A DNA stretch of 64,000 nt from Ruminococcus sp. Lineage in GTDB: Bacteria > Bacillota > Clostridia > Oscillospirales > Ruminococcaceae. Shown here piece after piece: positions 8,549-17,674 of the stretch. Position 1 is the first letter of the stretch; each line of letters opens with the position of its first letter. The translations under genes and the position numbers were made by a program. The stretch spans positions 248,001 to 312,000 of the forward strand of contig NZ_JAEFAJ010000001.1 in the NCBI RefSeq assembly GCF_016287535.1, read 5' to 3'. The notes under the pieces are model-generated. The model did no database searches. It was not told where the DNA came from and saw only the letters and a program-made list of their open reading frames with translations.

Positions 8549-9862
8549 ATGAAAATACCAAAAAGAATCGCCTCTGCCGTGATAAATTCACTGAAAGGCG
8601 GTGTAGTACCGAGAACAGGACTGCCTTACATAACTGTCGGACGCGAGAACGAGATCGACGCCCTGCTCCATGATGTTGATATTATCGCTGACGGCGGAGC
8701 TTCATTCCGCTTTATTGTAGGAAAATACGGAAGCGGTAAAAGCTTCCTGCTGCAGACTATACGCAGCCACGTGATGGACAGAAACTTTGTAGTCGTTGAC
8801 GCGGACCTTTCTCCCGAACGCCGCTTACAGGGCACAAAGGGTCAGGGCCTTGCAACATATAAAGAGCTTATGAGAAATATGTCAACAAAAACTCGTCCTG
8901 ATGGCGGAGCTCTAACTCTTATCCTCGACCGCTGGATAAGCAGCGTTCAGGCTGAGACCGCAGCTGAAACCGGTTTTTCTGACGATTCAGCAGAATTTCA
9001 AAGGGCTGTGGAAAAGAAAATATTTGAGGTCATTAATTCCCTCAGCGAAATGGTACACGGCTTTGACTTTGCAAAGCTCCTTACCATTTATTACCGTGCT
9101 TCTGTAAGCGGCAGCGATGAGGAAAAAGCCAAAGTGGTGCAGTGGTTCCGCGGAGAATATTCAACAAAGTCCGAGGCAAAAGCACAGCTTGGCGTTAATA
9201 TCATCATCACTGATGACGACTGGTACGAATACATCAAGCTCTTTGCATTGTTCCTGAAAAAAGCAGGCTACAACGGACTTCTTGTCCTTGTGGACGAACT
9301 CGTGAACATTTACAAGATACCCAATAGCATAACCCGGCAGTACAATTATGAAAAGGTACTTACAATGTACAATGACACCCTACAGGGAAAGGCTAAATAC
9401 ATCGGCATAATAATGGGCGGAACTCCTCAGTGTATCGAGGATACCCGCCGGGGAGTATACAGCTATGAGGCACTGCGTTCAAGGCTTGCTGAAGGCAGGT
9501 TCGGACGTGAAGGCATGAAGGATATGCTGGCGCCTGTTATACATCTTTCACCGCTTAATTATGAGGAAATGCTGGTCCTGACAGAAAAACTCGCTGATAT
9601 CCACGCTCAGCTTTTTGAATATCAGCAAATGATAACTCAGGAGGAAATGATAAGCTTCATTCAGCTTGAATTCAGCCGTATAGGCTCGGACAGCCATATC
9701 ACTCCCCGTGAGGTGATACGCGATTTTATTGAGCTGCTTGATATTTTATATCAGAATCCGCAGATAAATATCAGCGAGCTCATATCATCAGGCACAGTAA
9801 TCTCTTCCTCAGCAGCTGATACTTCTTCTGACGATGAAGAGTTTGCCGAATTCGAGATATAA
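8549..9862 (+). CDS. BrxD-like P-loop ATPase (DUF2791)
   Basis: A 437-residue P-loop ATPase resembling the BREX protein BrxD and other DUF2791 proteins. Walker A is GKYGSGKS (58-65) and Walker B is LLVLVDEL with Asp249-Glu250; a GIIMGGTPQ sensor-like segment follows at about 286-294, and the C-terminal third looks like a winged-helix region (SHITPREVIRDFIELL). The final 20 residues are Ser/Asp/Glu-rich. The start lies 2 bases after the TerB gene, and its ribosome site (GAGGAG) is inside that gene's last codons, indicating translational coupling. In BREX types that contain it, BrxD accompanies the helicase BrxHI, and an Lhr-like helicase follows here. BREX hallmark genes pglX, pglZ and brxC are absent. 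Confidence 0.82.
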   Translation: MKIPKRIASAVINSLKGGVVPRTGLPYITVGRENEIDALLHDVDIIADGGASFRFIVGKYGSGKSFLLQTIRSHVMDRNFVVVDADLSPERRLQGTKGQGLATYKELMRNMSTKTRPDGGALTLILDRWISSVQAETAAETGFSDDSAEFQRAVEKKIFEVINSLSEMVHGFDFAKLLTIYYRASVSGSDEEKAKVVQWFRGEYSTKSEAKAQLGVNIIITDDDWYEYIKLFALFLKKAGYNGLLVLVDELVNIYKIPNSITRQYNYEKVLTMYNDTLQGKAKYIGIIMGGTPQCIEDTRRGVYSYEALRSRLAEGRFGREGMKDMLAPVIHLSPLNYEEMLVLTEKLADIHAQLFEYQQMITQEEMISFIQLEFSRIGSDSHITPREVIRDFIELLDILYQNPQINISELISSGTVISSSAADTSSDDEEFAEFEI

Positions 9863-9873
9863 GGATTGAATTT

Positions 9874-12108
9874 ATGAGTATTTTTGACAGATATGCGCCA
9901 TTTATACAGGATTACATATACCGTAACAACTGGGAATCCCTCAGAGCCATACAGGCTGCTGCCGGTGACGCTATATTCAATACGGAAGAAAATGTACTTC
10001 TTACCGCGTCAACTGCGTCAGGTAAAACAGAAGCGGCTTTTTTCCCTATCCTCACACTCTTCTCCGAAGATATGCCGCGCTCGGTTGGTGCAATATATAT
10101 AGGTCCGCTTAAAGCGCTCATCAACGACCAGTTCTCACGTTTAAACGCCCTTTGCGAAGAAGCTGATATCCCTGTATGGCACTGGCACGGCGATGTTGCC
10201 CAGTCTCACAAGAGCAGAATGCTGAAAAATCCATCCGGGATACTGCAGATCACTCCTGAATCCCTTGAAGCTATGCTTCTCAGGAAACACGCACTAATCC
10301 CCAAGCTGTTCGGTGATCTCCGGTTCATAGTTATAGACGAGATACATTCACTTATGCGCGGTGACCGGGGCGGACAAACTATCTGCCTTATAGAAAGGCT
10401 GTGTAAAATGGCAGGGGCTGATCCGCGGAGGATAGGTCTGTCTGCAACTATCGGCGATCCGGCTGCTGCGGGAGAATTTCTTTCCTACGGCACCGGAAGA
10501 GGTACAGTAATACCCAAAATAGAAAACAAAGGCATCAAATGGCGGCTCTCAATGGAGCATTTCTACATAAGCCAGCAGGATCAGCCAAATGAGAAGGATA
10601 CTGCTGACGCTCTGCCTGTTCTTGATGAAAAAACAGACACTGCTCCCGAACACGCAGACGCAGGTATGGGATATATCTTCGAGCACACAAGAGGTAAAAA
10701 ATGCCTTGTTTTCGTAAATTCACGTGAAGAGTGCGAGGCTGTCACAACTACTCTCCGCTCCTACTGCGAGGCAAAGCATGAACCTGACCGTTTTCTGATA
10801 CATCACGGCAACCTCTCGGCTGCTTACCGTGAAACAGCTGAGGAAGCCATGAAGGACGAAGATGTTTTCATGACAACCTGCACTACTGCCACGCTTGAGC
10901 TCGGTATAGATATAGGTCGTCTTGAACGTGCTTTTCAGATAGACGCTCCTTATACAGTTTCATCTTTTCTTCAAAGAATGGGCAGGACCGGCAGACGTGA
11001 CCTGCCGCCTGAAATGTGGTTCGTTATACGTGAGGAACTGCCTGAACCAAGGTCAATGCTGCCTGAAACTATACCGTGGAAGCTCCTGCAGGGCATTGCT
11101 CTCATACAGGTATATATCGAGGAACGATGGGTAGAGCCTCCTAAGCTTGACCGGCTTCCCTTCAGCCTCCTCTATCACCAGACCATGAGCACTCTTGCCT
11201 CATGCGGCGAGCTTACTCCTGCAGAGCTGGCTTCACGTGTACTTACTCTGAAATACTTCCATAGAATAACGAAAGATGATTACAAAATACTGCTGCGTCA
11301 TCTCATTGAAACAGACCATATCCAGCGTACAGAAAACGGCGGACTCATTGTAGGTCTTGCAGGCGAAAGGATAGTCAATAATTTCAAGTTCTATGCGGTA
11401 TTTCAGGAAAATGAGGAATATACCGTCCGCTGGGGCTCTCAGGAGCTCGGCACTATCGTAATGCCTCCCCCTGCCGGTGAAAAGATCGCAATTGCAGGTC
11501 ATGTATGGATAGTTGAGGAAGTTGACCACAAGCGCAGACTGGTTTACTGTGAACAGATAAAAGGAAAAGTCCCGGCATACTTCGGAGACTGCCCCGGCGA
11601 CATAAACACAAAGATCCTTCTTCGTATGAGAGAGGTGCTTCGTGAGGACAAAAGCTATCCTTACCTTATGAAGAATGCTGTCGCAAGACTTGCTCAGGCT
11701 CGGCAGACCGCAGGGAATTCAGGCATTACCGACTCACCTCTTATCTGTATGGGCGGAAATATGTGGTGCCTCCTCCCATGGCTCGGTACATACGCTTTCT
11801 TTGCTTTAGAACGATTCCTTAAACTTAAATGTTCGGACAGACTTGGACTTAAAGGAATGGATTCTTCAAGGCCGTTTTACATTCAGTTCACTATGAAGGC
11901 TGCTCCGGAAGAGTTCTTTTCAATCCTCATAGAAGAAGCCGAAAAGGAATTCAGCCCTATGGACCTTGTTTACGATAAAGAAGTACCGGTATTTGAAAAA
12001 TATGATGAATACCTGCCCCCAGAGCTTGTAAAAAAAGGATTTGCATACGGTATCCTCGGTATTTCGGAGATGAAGAAACGTATTTTAAGCTGGAAAAGTT
12101 TAATTTAA
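9874..12108 (+). CDS. Lhr-like superfamily II DEAD/DEAH helicase (BrxHI-like)
   Basis: A 744-residue SF2 helicase. Motif I is TASTASGKT (44-52), motif II DEIH (155-158), motif III SAT (190-192), motif VI QRMGRTGRR (from 367), so both RecA-like domains look intact. The C-terminal 350 residues resemble the winged-helix and accessory domains of Lhr-like helicases. It starts 11 bases after the BrxD-like gene with AAGGA as ribosome site. In BREX systems BrxHI is an Lhr-like helicase coded next to brxD; the same pairing here suggests a common origin, with nucleic-acid unwinding or translocation as the activity. No nuclease or methylase domain is visible. It is the last gene of the operon; no strong terminator precedes the lysR promoter. 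Confidence 0.85.
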   Translation: MSIFDRYAPFIQDYIYRNNWESLRAIQAAAGDAIFNTEENVLLTASTASGKTEAAFFPILTLFSEDMPRSVGAIYIGPLKALINDQFSRLNALCEEADIPVWHWHGDVAQSHKSRMLKNPSGILQITPESLEAMLLRKHALIPKLFGDLRFIVIDEIHSLMRGDRGGQTICLIERLCKMAGADPRRIGLSATIGDPAAAGEFLSYGTGRGTVIPKIENKGIKWRLSMEHFYISQQDQPNEKDTADALPVLDEKTDTAPEHADAGMGYIFEHTRGKKCLVFVNSREECEAVTTTLRSYCEAKHEPDRFLIHHGNLSAAYRETAEEAMKDEDVFMTTCTTATLELGIDIGRLERAFQIDAPYTVSSFLQRMGRTGRRDLPPEMWFVIREELPEPRSMLPETIPWKLLQGIALIQVYIEERWVEPPKLDRLPFSLLYHQTMSTLASCGELTPAELASRVLTLKYFHRITKDDYKILLRHLIETDHIQRTENGGLIVGLAGERIVNNFKFYAVFQENEEYTVRWGSQELGTIVMPPPAGEKIAIAGHVWIVEEVDHKRRLVYCEQIKGKVPAYFGDCPGDINTKILLRMREVLREDKSYPYLMKNAVARLAQARQTAGNSGITDSPLICMGGNMWCLLPWLGTYAFFALERFLKLKCSDRLGLKGMDSSRPFYIQFTMKAAPEEFFSILIEEAEKEFSPMDLVYDKEVPVFEKYDEYLPPELVKKGFAYGILGISEMKKRILSWKSLI

Positions 12109-12126
12109 TTAACTGCAAATTTAGTC

Positions 12127-12155
12127 TTGATTTTTCAGCTAAAAAGTGATACAAT
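12127..12155 (+). promoter_or_regulatory. Promoter of the lysR-type gene
   Basis: TTGATT, 17 bases, TACAAT with TG before the -10 (extended -10), 41 bases before the start codon. The LysR gene can thus be expressed separately from the upstream helicase operon, though read-through is possible. Confidence 0.7.
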
Positions 12156-12196
12156 AATAATATAAAATACTGTTAAAAGATAAGGTAGGTATTTTT

Positions 12197-13135
12197 ATGA
12201 AAATTCAACAGCTTGAATATGTCATTGCTGTAGCAAGAGAAGGAAGTATCACAAAGGCTGCAAAGAAACTGTATCAGGCCCAGCCTAATATCAGTATCGC
12301 GCTCAAAGAGCTTGAAACTTCTCTGGGGATACAGATCTTCAATCGTTCGCCTAATGGTATGATACTTACTCCTGAGGGTGAGGAGTTCCTTGCGAGAGCT
12401 CAGACCATTGTTGATGAAATGCAGAGCCTTGAAAGAGATTACGCTCAGACTCCGGATAATGAACTAAAACTGAAAGTCGCTTCCGCCCGTTCTACATATG
12501 CTACTTCAGCTATAGGCAAGCTCATAAGCGATTACTCGGACAAGACCGACAAGATAGAAGTCCATGTAATGGAAACAAGTACCGCTAAGGTCATGGAGGA
12601 CATCTGCGCCGGAAAATACGATATTGGATTTATACGTATACCAAGCACCTATGCGGAAATGATCGAAAGCCGTCTGAAAGCAAGGAATCTCATTGGCAAG
12701 ACTGTAATGGAATTCCCTCTTCAGATAGTAATGAGATCCGATCATCCGCTGGCAAAGTATGAAGATATTCCCTTTGAGCTCCTTTCACAGTACCCTGAGA
12801 TAATCCACGGAGACGATGAGCCTGAAATGGTACGGCGTGCTTCGATCAATCAGGATTACGATGAAAAGAGATCACCGAAAAGAATATTCATTTATGACAG
12901 AGGAACCCAGATAAGTATGCTCAAGACTGTCAAGGACGCATATATGTGGGTCGCTCCTATGTCACAGAGCATACTTAAATTCAACAGTCTTGTTCTCAGA
13001 AAATGCTCTTATGCAAACAGCCTTAACCGCGATATGATAATCTATCGCAAGGCAAGTGAAAATAACTCCCTTATCGTTGACTGCGTAAGAACTGTTTATG
13101 AATATGCTGATAAAATTGAAGGCCTTGAAATATAA
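12197..13135 (+). CDS. LysR family transcriptional regulator
   Basis: A 312-residue LysR-type regulator. The N-terminal winged helix-turn-helix (residues 1-60, MKIQQLEYVIAVAREGSITK then AAKKLYQAQPNISIALKELE) is typical, and the remainder is the ligand-binding LysR_substrate domain with two lobes (from about residue 90). The target and ligand are unknown. LysR regulators often control a divergent neighbour, but none lies beside this gene: upstream is the helicase operon on the same strand, downstream a terminator and a small RNA on the other strand. The start has AAGGTAGG about 8 bases upstream. Confidence 0.9.
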   Translation: MKIQQLEYVIAVAREGSITKAAKKLYQAQPNISIALKELETSLGIQIFNRSPNGMILTPEGEEFLARAQTIVDEMQSLERDYAQTPDNELKLKVASARSTYATSAIGKLISDYSDKTDKIEVHVMETSTAKVMEDICAGKYDIGFIRIPSTYAEMIESRLKARNLIGKTVMEFPLQIVMRSDHPLAKYEDIPFELLSQYPEIIHGDDEPEMVRRASINQDYDEKRSPKRIFIYDRGTQISMLKTVKDAYMWVAPMSQSILKFNSLVLRKCSYANSLNRDMIIYRKASENNSLIVDCVRTVYEYADKIEGLEI

Positions 13136-13140
13136 AAACA

Positions 13141-13176
13141 CCCCGACCGGATCAATTCCGATCGGGGATTTTTTTA
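13141..13176 (+). terminator. Rho-independent terminator of the lysR gene
   Basis: An 11-bp stem with one mismatch, CCCCGACCGGA with TCCGATCGGGG (13141-13151 and 13157-13167), is followed by ATTTTTTT. It faces the terminator of the minus-strand small RNA across a few bases. Confidence 0.9.
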
Positions 13177-13177
13177 G

Positions 13178-13264
13178 AAAAAAAGAATGAGAGCCATTAG
13201 GGGGGAGGTTCTCATTCTTAATAAGGGGATATGAGATTGTCATTTATGAAAGAATGACTTTCCA
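13178..13264 (-). ncRNA. Predicted small regulatory RNA with C-rich loops
   Basis: About 87 nt, transcribed leftward. A consensus promoter sits just upstream (13271-13299). The RNA begins near 13264, forms a 5' hairpin (GTCATT/AATGAC, 8-nt loop), then a single-stranded stretch with UCCCC, and ends in a 13-bp hairpin with one G-U pair (13207-13219 with 13183-13195) followed by seven T residues, a clear intrinsic terminator. The terminator loop reads UCCCCCCUAAU, next to ACC, so CCUCCCCCC is largely exposed and complements Shine-Dalgarno sequences. It is isolated: the lysR terminator is on one side and the aminopeptidase terminator on the other. C-rich loops are known from trans-acting sRNAs such as RsaE and CsRNAs; I infer a similar mode of action. 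I do not recognise the family. Confidence 0.7.
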
Positions 13265-13270
13265 TAAATT

Positions 13271-13299
13271 ATTATAGCATAGAGGGGTATATATTGCAA
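13271..13299 (-). promoter_or_regulatory. Promoter of the predicted small RNA
   Basis: Minus strand TTGCAA, 17 bases, TATAAT with TG one base upstream of the -10. No protein gene on the minus strand begins downstream of it before the terminator at 13178, so it appears dedicated to the small RNA. Confidence 0.8.
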
Positions 13300-13390
13300 A
13301 TATAAAATATATATCTCTTTATATATATATTTGATTACTGATAATTTAAGTAAACAATTTACATCTTCGTAATAATTTGAAAAACTTTCA

Positions 13391-13428
13391 GAAACAAATT
13401 GCTCTGTATGTATCACCATACAGAGCAA
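13391..13428 (-). terminator. Terminator of the M18 aminopeptidase operon (bidirectional)
   Basis: A perfect 12-bp stem TTGCTCTGTATG/CATACAGAGCAA (13399-13410 with 13417-13428) has a 6-base loop and is followed on the minus strand by TTTGTTT. On the plus strand a run of six T residues lies on the other side, so it may work both ways. Confidence 0.85.
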
Positions 13429-13434
13429 CATTTT

Positions 13435-14838
13435 TTAATCTGCCATAAATACTTCAAAAGCCCTATAAGCCATATAAGTATCCATCTTTGATACAATTTC
13501 ATAAGGAGCGTGCATCGAAAGCACCGGTACCCCAAGATCAATGGTATCAACATTAAGATTTGCTATATAAGCAGCAACTGTACCGCCGCCGCCTTCATCG
13601 ACCTTTCCGAGCTCTCCTGTCTGCCATACGACCTTCTTTGCGTCCATAAGGCGTCTGATTCGTCCCGTAAACTCAGCTGAAGCATCAGACGTGCCTGCTT
13701 TTCCGCGAGCACCTGTATACTTTGTAACAACAACACCGCGGTTGATGTATGCGCTGTTGTTTCTCTCGTTGACTTCAGGGAATGTAGGATCGTAAGCTGC
13801 ATTTACATCAGCTGAAAGGCACTCGGAAGCAGAAAGAACTGTTCTTGCGTCAGAACCTAGGGCTTCTGCTATATCAGCGACAAAATATTCAAGATATGAT
13901 GACCTGAGACCTGTGTTTCCGTCACTGCCTGTTTCTTCCTTATCCGTAAGTATTGTCACGACAGTATGCTTAGGCTTTTTGCACTCGGCTGTTGCTACGA
14001 GAGCAGGGTAAGCACACACCTTGTCGTCGTGACCATAAGCGCCGATCATGCTTCTGTCAAAGCCGATATCCTTTGCCTTGAATGCAGGAACAGCTTCAAG
14101 CTCGGAAGAAATGAAATCAGCTTCTGTGATACCGTATTTCTCGTGAAGTATATTTATGATATTCAGCTTTACCGAACCGCTTTCCTCGTCATCCTTGAAT
14201 GGACGTGAACCGATAAGTATATTGAGCTGCTCTCCTGTTATGCCCTTTGAAAGAGGCTTCTGCATCTGTGCTGCTGCAAGATGGGGAAGAAGGTCAGTAA
14301 CGCAGAAAACAGGATCATTCTCATCTTCACCGATATTTACCGGGATACTTGTACCGTCTGCCCTGATAATAACTCCATGAAGAGCAAGCGGGATCGTAGT
14401 CCACTGATACTTCTTGATACCGCCGTAATAATGAGTCTTGAAAAGCGCAAGCTCTGTATCCTCATAAAGCGGGTTCTGCTTCAGGTCGAGCCTCGGTGAG
14501 TCGATATGAGCTGCACAAAGTCTTACTCCTTCACTGATCGGTGCGGTACCGATCACAGCGGCAAGAACAGCTTTTCCGCGGTTATTGCGGAATATCTTAT
14601 CCCCTGCTTTAAGAGCCATACCTGTCTTGTACTCAACAAATCCCTTTTTCTTCAGCAGATCAATTGAGTATATCACAGCTTCACGCTCTATCTTAGCCTT
14701 GTTCATGAAATCCTTATAGCCCTCGCAGAACTTGTCGCAAGCCTTGATGTCCTTTTCAGAAACAAGATTATAAACATTTTTACGCTGCATGAGCAGCTTT
14801 TCCTTCAGTGCCTTTGCAGCATCCTTTTTTCCTGCCAT
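13435..14838 (-). CDS. M18 family aminopeptidase
   Basis: A 467-residue zinc aminopeptidase of family M18, the tetrahedral cytosolic peptidase group that removes N-terminal (often acidic or neutral) residues from peptides. Recognisable are the metal-ligand His-Ile-Asp in CAAHIDSPRLDLKQNP, the catalytic/metal segment DKEETGSDGNTG, and the late His in VLSMHAPYE. Length and order fit the family. The start has GGGAGT about 10 bases upstream. It is the last gene of a minus-strand operon after coaE (38-base gap) and is followed by a strong terminator. A role in peptide recycling is inferred from the family. Confidence 0.93.
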   Translation of the reverse strand: MAGKKDAAKALKEKLLMQRKNVYNLVSEKDIKACDKFCEGYKDFMNKAKIEREAVIYSIDLLKKKGFVEYKTGMALKAGDKIFRNNRGKAVLAAVIGTAPISEGVRLCAAHIDSPRLDLKQNPLYEDTELALFKTHYYGGIKKYQWTTIPLALHGVIIRADGTSIPVNIGEDENDPVFCVTDLLPHLAAAQMQKPLSKGITGEQLNILIGSRPFKDDEESGSVKLNIINILHEKYGITEADFISSELEAVPAFKAKDIGFDRSMIGAYGHDDKVCAYPALVATAECKKPKHTVVTILTDKEETGSDGNTGLRSSYLEYFVADIAEALGSDARTVLSASECLSADVNAAYDPTFPEVNERNNSAYINRGVVVTKYTGARGKAGTSDASAEFTGRIRRLMDAKKVVWQTGELGKVDEGGGGTVAAYIANLNVDTIDLGVPVLSMHAPYEIVSKMDTYMAYRAFEVFMAD

Positions 14839-14876
14839 AATAAATTACTCCCTTCTCATCAAATACATCATATATG

Positions 14877-15536
14877 TCATATCACATCCTGCTGCGCATT
14901 TGCAGGTACCTGTCTGCTATTGAACAGTTCACGTATCTTCGCGGAAACTTCCAACGCTATACCGTTTACAGTATCTATGCAGCCGTTATTATGTATAATA
15001 TAATCTGAATGGCTGCGGAAGAACTCCTCATCAAGCTGAGAATTCATACGTTTTCTCGCCTGCTCGGCAGTAAGGCTGTCACGGGCTATGATACGTTTCT
15101 CGCGCAGCTCAGCGTCCGCGAGTACCGATATAATTATCTCGCAGAAATCGTCTGCTCTGCTCTCGAAAAGGGTTGGCGCGTCAAGAAGTATGAGCTTTTC
15201 GCCCCTAAGAGAATGAACTCTTATCTGACGAAGTATCTCGCCAGTGATGTAAGGATATGTGATCGTGGTAAGAGCTTCAAGCTTTGACTTATCGGAAAAT
15301 ACAATTGCCGCAAGTCCCTTTCTGTTCAGCGTACCGTCTTCATTTATAACGGACTGACCGAAAAGATCTGCTATCTCGTCAAGACATTTAGTTCCCTTTT
15401 CGACGATCTTGCGCGCTACCTGATCGGCGTCAATAACAGCAAATCCATTGGAAGCAAATATTTTTGAAACTGTGCTTTTACCTGCTCCCGTCTGTCCTGT
15501 CAGACCAACGACCATAACGCCGTTCAAACTGTTCAT
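14877..15536 (-). CDS. coaE: Dephospho-CoA kinase
   Basis: The enzyme phosphorylates the ribose 3'-OH of dephospho-CoA with ATP, the last step of coenzyme A synthesis. The P-loop GQTGAGKST lies at about residues 14-22, the FAVIDADQVAR segment at 32-42, and the lid region contains REKRIIARDSLTAEQARKR. Length (219) is slightly above the usual 200, with extra residues at the C-terminus. Its ATG overlaps the stop of the tsaC-like gene (ATGA), showing translational coupling. Confidence 0.95.
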   Translation of the reverse strand: MNSLNGVMVVGLTGQTGAGKSTVSKIFASNGFAVIDADQVARKIVEKGTKCLDEIADLFGQSVINEDGTLNRKGLAAIVFSDKSKLEALTTITYPYITGEILRQIRVHSLRGEKLILLDAPTLFESRADDFCEIIISVLADAELREKRIIARDSLTAEQARKRMNSQLDEEFFRSHSDYIIHNNGCIDTVNGIALEVSAKIRELFNSRQVPANAQQDVI

Positions 15537-16546
15537 ACCCTTATCACCTCGAATCCTGCCGCCCTTATAAGGCGGTTATATACTGCAAGTCCGACTCCGT
15601 TCTTTTCCGGAGCGCGGACATAGACTCTTTCTGCACCGGCATCGTCCAGCTCACGAAGTCTCTGAAAAAGCAGATGCGCCTGTTCGGAGCTGTTCTTTCC
15701 GTAAGTCATATACCTGTACGGGAATCCATCCCTGTCTGTATCAAATATCAGCGAATATACACCTTCGCCGTTTTGTTTTCCAACATAAGCAATAAAGCTA
15801 TCAAGACTTCCCTCGACCATGATTATATCAGCTCTGGGTGAGTAATGCTTATACTTCATTCCCGGTGAAGCTGCCTTCTGACCTGCTTCAAGCTCATGGA
15901 GTATAGCGTGGTCGATTATTACATCACTGCATATCTCCAGAAGCATTTCCCTGGTAATGCAGCCCGGACGCAATATCCTTGCCGTACTTCCTCCTTCTAT
16001 TGATATAACAGTTGATTCTACTCCGAACTCAGAGCTTCCGCCGTCAACAACAGCGGCGATCCTGCCGTTCATATCACGCATAACGTGTTCTGCCGAGGTC
16101 GGGCTCGGATAACCTGACGTATTAGCTGACGGAGCAGCTATCGGTCTGCCTGAAAGCTCGATTATCCTGTGCATCACAGGATGTGAAGGAACTCTGATAC
16201 CGACTGTGTCAAGTCCTCCTGAAGTTATCACAGGTATCCTGTCGTTCTTTGGAAGCACCATAGTCAATGGTCCCGGACAGAAACGCTCAGCCAGTTTAAA
16301 GGCAAGTGCCGGAATAGATAATGTATATTTTTCAGCCTGGGAAAAATCAGCAAGATGAACTATAAGAGGATTATCAGCTGGTCTGCCTTTTGCCTCAAAA
16401 ACTCTGCGGACAGCGTCCTCATTTGAAGCGTCTGCGCCAAGACCGTATACAGTCTCTGTAGGTATACCGACTATTTCACCGTTTTTTATAAATTCAGCTG
16501 CTTTCTCAAGCCCTGTTGCACTGTCACTTAGTAAAACTGTTTCCAT
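15533..16546 (-). CDS. tsaC: L-threonylcarbamoyladenylate synthase (Sua5/YwlC/TsaC)
   Basis: The enzyme makes threonylcarbamoyl-AMP from threonine, bicarbonate and ATP for the t6A modification of ANN-decoding tRNAs. Residues 1-200 form the YrdC-like domain (GEIVGIPTETVYGLGADA, then KGRPADNPLIVHL and the SANTSGYPSPT segment). A C-terminal Sua5 domain (about 235-337, starting near SPGMKYKHYSP) makes it the long Sua5/YwlC type rather than the short TsaC type. It sits 6 bases after prfA and overlaps coaE by 4 bases. The prfA-tsaC pairing is common in Firmicutes. Confidence 0.93.
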   Translation of the reverse strand: METVLLSDSATGLEKAAEFIKNGEIVGIPTETVYGLGADASNEDAVRRVFEAKGRPADNPLIVHLADFSQAEKYTLSIPALAFKLAERFCPGPLTMVLPKNDRIPVITSGGLDTVGIRVPSHPVMHRIIELSGRPIAAPSANTSGYPSPTSAEHVMRDMNGRIAAVVDGGSSEFGVESTVISIEGGSTARILRPGCITREMLLEICSDVIIDHAILHELEAGQKAASPGMKYKHYSPRADIIMVEGSLDSFIAYVGKQNGEGVYSLIFDTDRDGFPYRYMTYGKNSSEQAHLLFQRLRELDDAGAERVYVRAPEKNGVGLAVYNRLIRAAGFEVIRV

Positions 16547-16551
16547 AAATA

Positions 16552-17625
16552 CTACGCTTCCTGATTTGCGAGCTTGGCAGCCTGATCGGCAGTCGCAAGC
16601 GCATCAAACACTTCATCAAGATTTCCGTTAAGGATGTCCTCAAGTCTGTAGATAGTCAGACCTATACGGTGATCCGTAAGACGTCCCTGCGGATAATTGT
16701 ATGTTCTGATCCTCTCGGAACGGTCGCCTGTACCGACCTGCATTTTTCTTTCCGATGCGATCTTTGCGTCTTGCTCCTCCTGCATTGCCTCGTAAATCCT
16801 TGAGCGCAGAATCTTCATAGCTTTATCTTTGTTCTTATGCTGACTTCTTTCGTCCTGACACTCCACCACCGTATTGGTAGGCAGATATGTTATTCTTACA
16901 GCAGACTCTGTTTTATTTATATGCTGTCCGCCTGCACCGCTTGCGCGGAAATAGTCTATTTTCAGATCCGTGGGATTTATTTCAAGTTCTACCTCGTCTG
17001 CCTCGACGAGCACAGCCACGGTAACTGTTGAGGTATGGATACGTCCCTGAGATTCAGTCTCAGGAACTCTCTGCACACGATGCACTCCGCTTTCATACTT
17101 CAGACGTGAATATGCACCCTCGCCTTCTATTGAAAAGCTTATTTCCTTGAAGCCGCCGAGTTCTGTAGGATTTGCGCTAAGCACCTCCTGCCGCCAGCCC
17201 ATAGTCTCTGCATACATCGTATACATACGGTAAAGTGAATTTGCAAAGAGCGAAGCCTCTTCGCCGCCTGCACCGCCTCTTATTTCAATTATTACACTTT
17301 TATCGTCATTAGGATCCTTTGGCAGAAGCAGCACTTTAAGCTCCTGTGTTATTGTCTCCATTGACTCACGTGACTCATCATACTCTGTCTGAGCCATTTC
17401 CTTGAAATCCTTGTCAAGTCCGCCGCCTTCAAGAAGCTCCCTGGCTTCATCAAACGAAGCCTTTGCTTTCTTGTACTCCCTATACTTCTCTATGATGGGG
17501 GTCATAGTCTTGAACTCCTTCATGAGCTGTGTATAAAGCTTATTATCATTTACGATATCCGGATCGGAGAGTTTCTCGCTTATCTCCTCATATTTCTGCT
17601 CCATTACTGCGAGCTTTTCAAACAT
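16552..17625 (-). CDS. prfA: Peptide chain release factor 1
   Basis: RF1 recognises UAA and UAG stop codons and triggers peptide release on the ribosome. The catalytic GGQ is present in [14 protein letters not shown] and the codon-recognition loop shows the RF1-type P-x-T ([14 protein letters not shown]). The length of 357 is normal. It lies in a minus-strand operon after a DUF951 gene. An hemK/prmC methyltransferase gene, often adjacent, is not present in the window. Confidence 0.97.
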   Translation of the reverse strand: MFEKLAVMEQKYEEISEKLSDPDIVNDNKLYTQLMKEFKTMTPIIEKYREYKKAKASFDEARELLEGGGLDKDFKEMAQTEYDESRESMETITQELKVLLLPKDPNDDKSVIIEIRGGAGGEEASLFANSLYRMYTMYAETMGWRQEVLSANPTELGGFKEISFSIEGEGAYSRLKYESGVHRVQRVPETESQGRIHTSTVTVAVLVEADEVELEINPTDLKIDYFRASGAGGQHINKTESAVRITYLPTNTVVECQDERSQHKNKDKAMKILRSRIYEAMQEEQDAKIASERKMQVGTGDRSERIRTYNYPQGRLTDHRIGLTIYRLEDILNGNLDEVFDALATADQAAKLANQEA

Positions 17626-17674
17626 CGTGTATTCTCCTTAATGATAAAAATATTACTGATAATGTTGCAGCAGG

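Noticed and set aside
7050..12108. A complete BREX locus
   Set aside because: No pglX methylase, pglZ phosphatase, brxC or brxA/B gene lies near; only BrxD- and BrxHI-like proteins were found.
12962..13243. A 93-codon minus-strand frame through the predicted small RNA into the lysR gene
   Set aside because: It has no ribosome site, would read through two strong terminators and continues as antisense of lysR; the RNA interpretation fits better.
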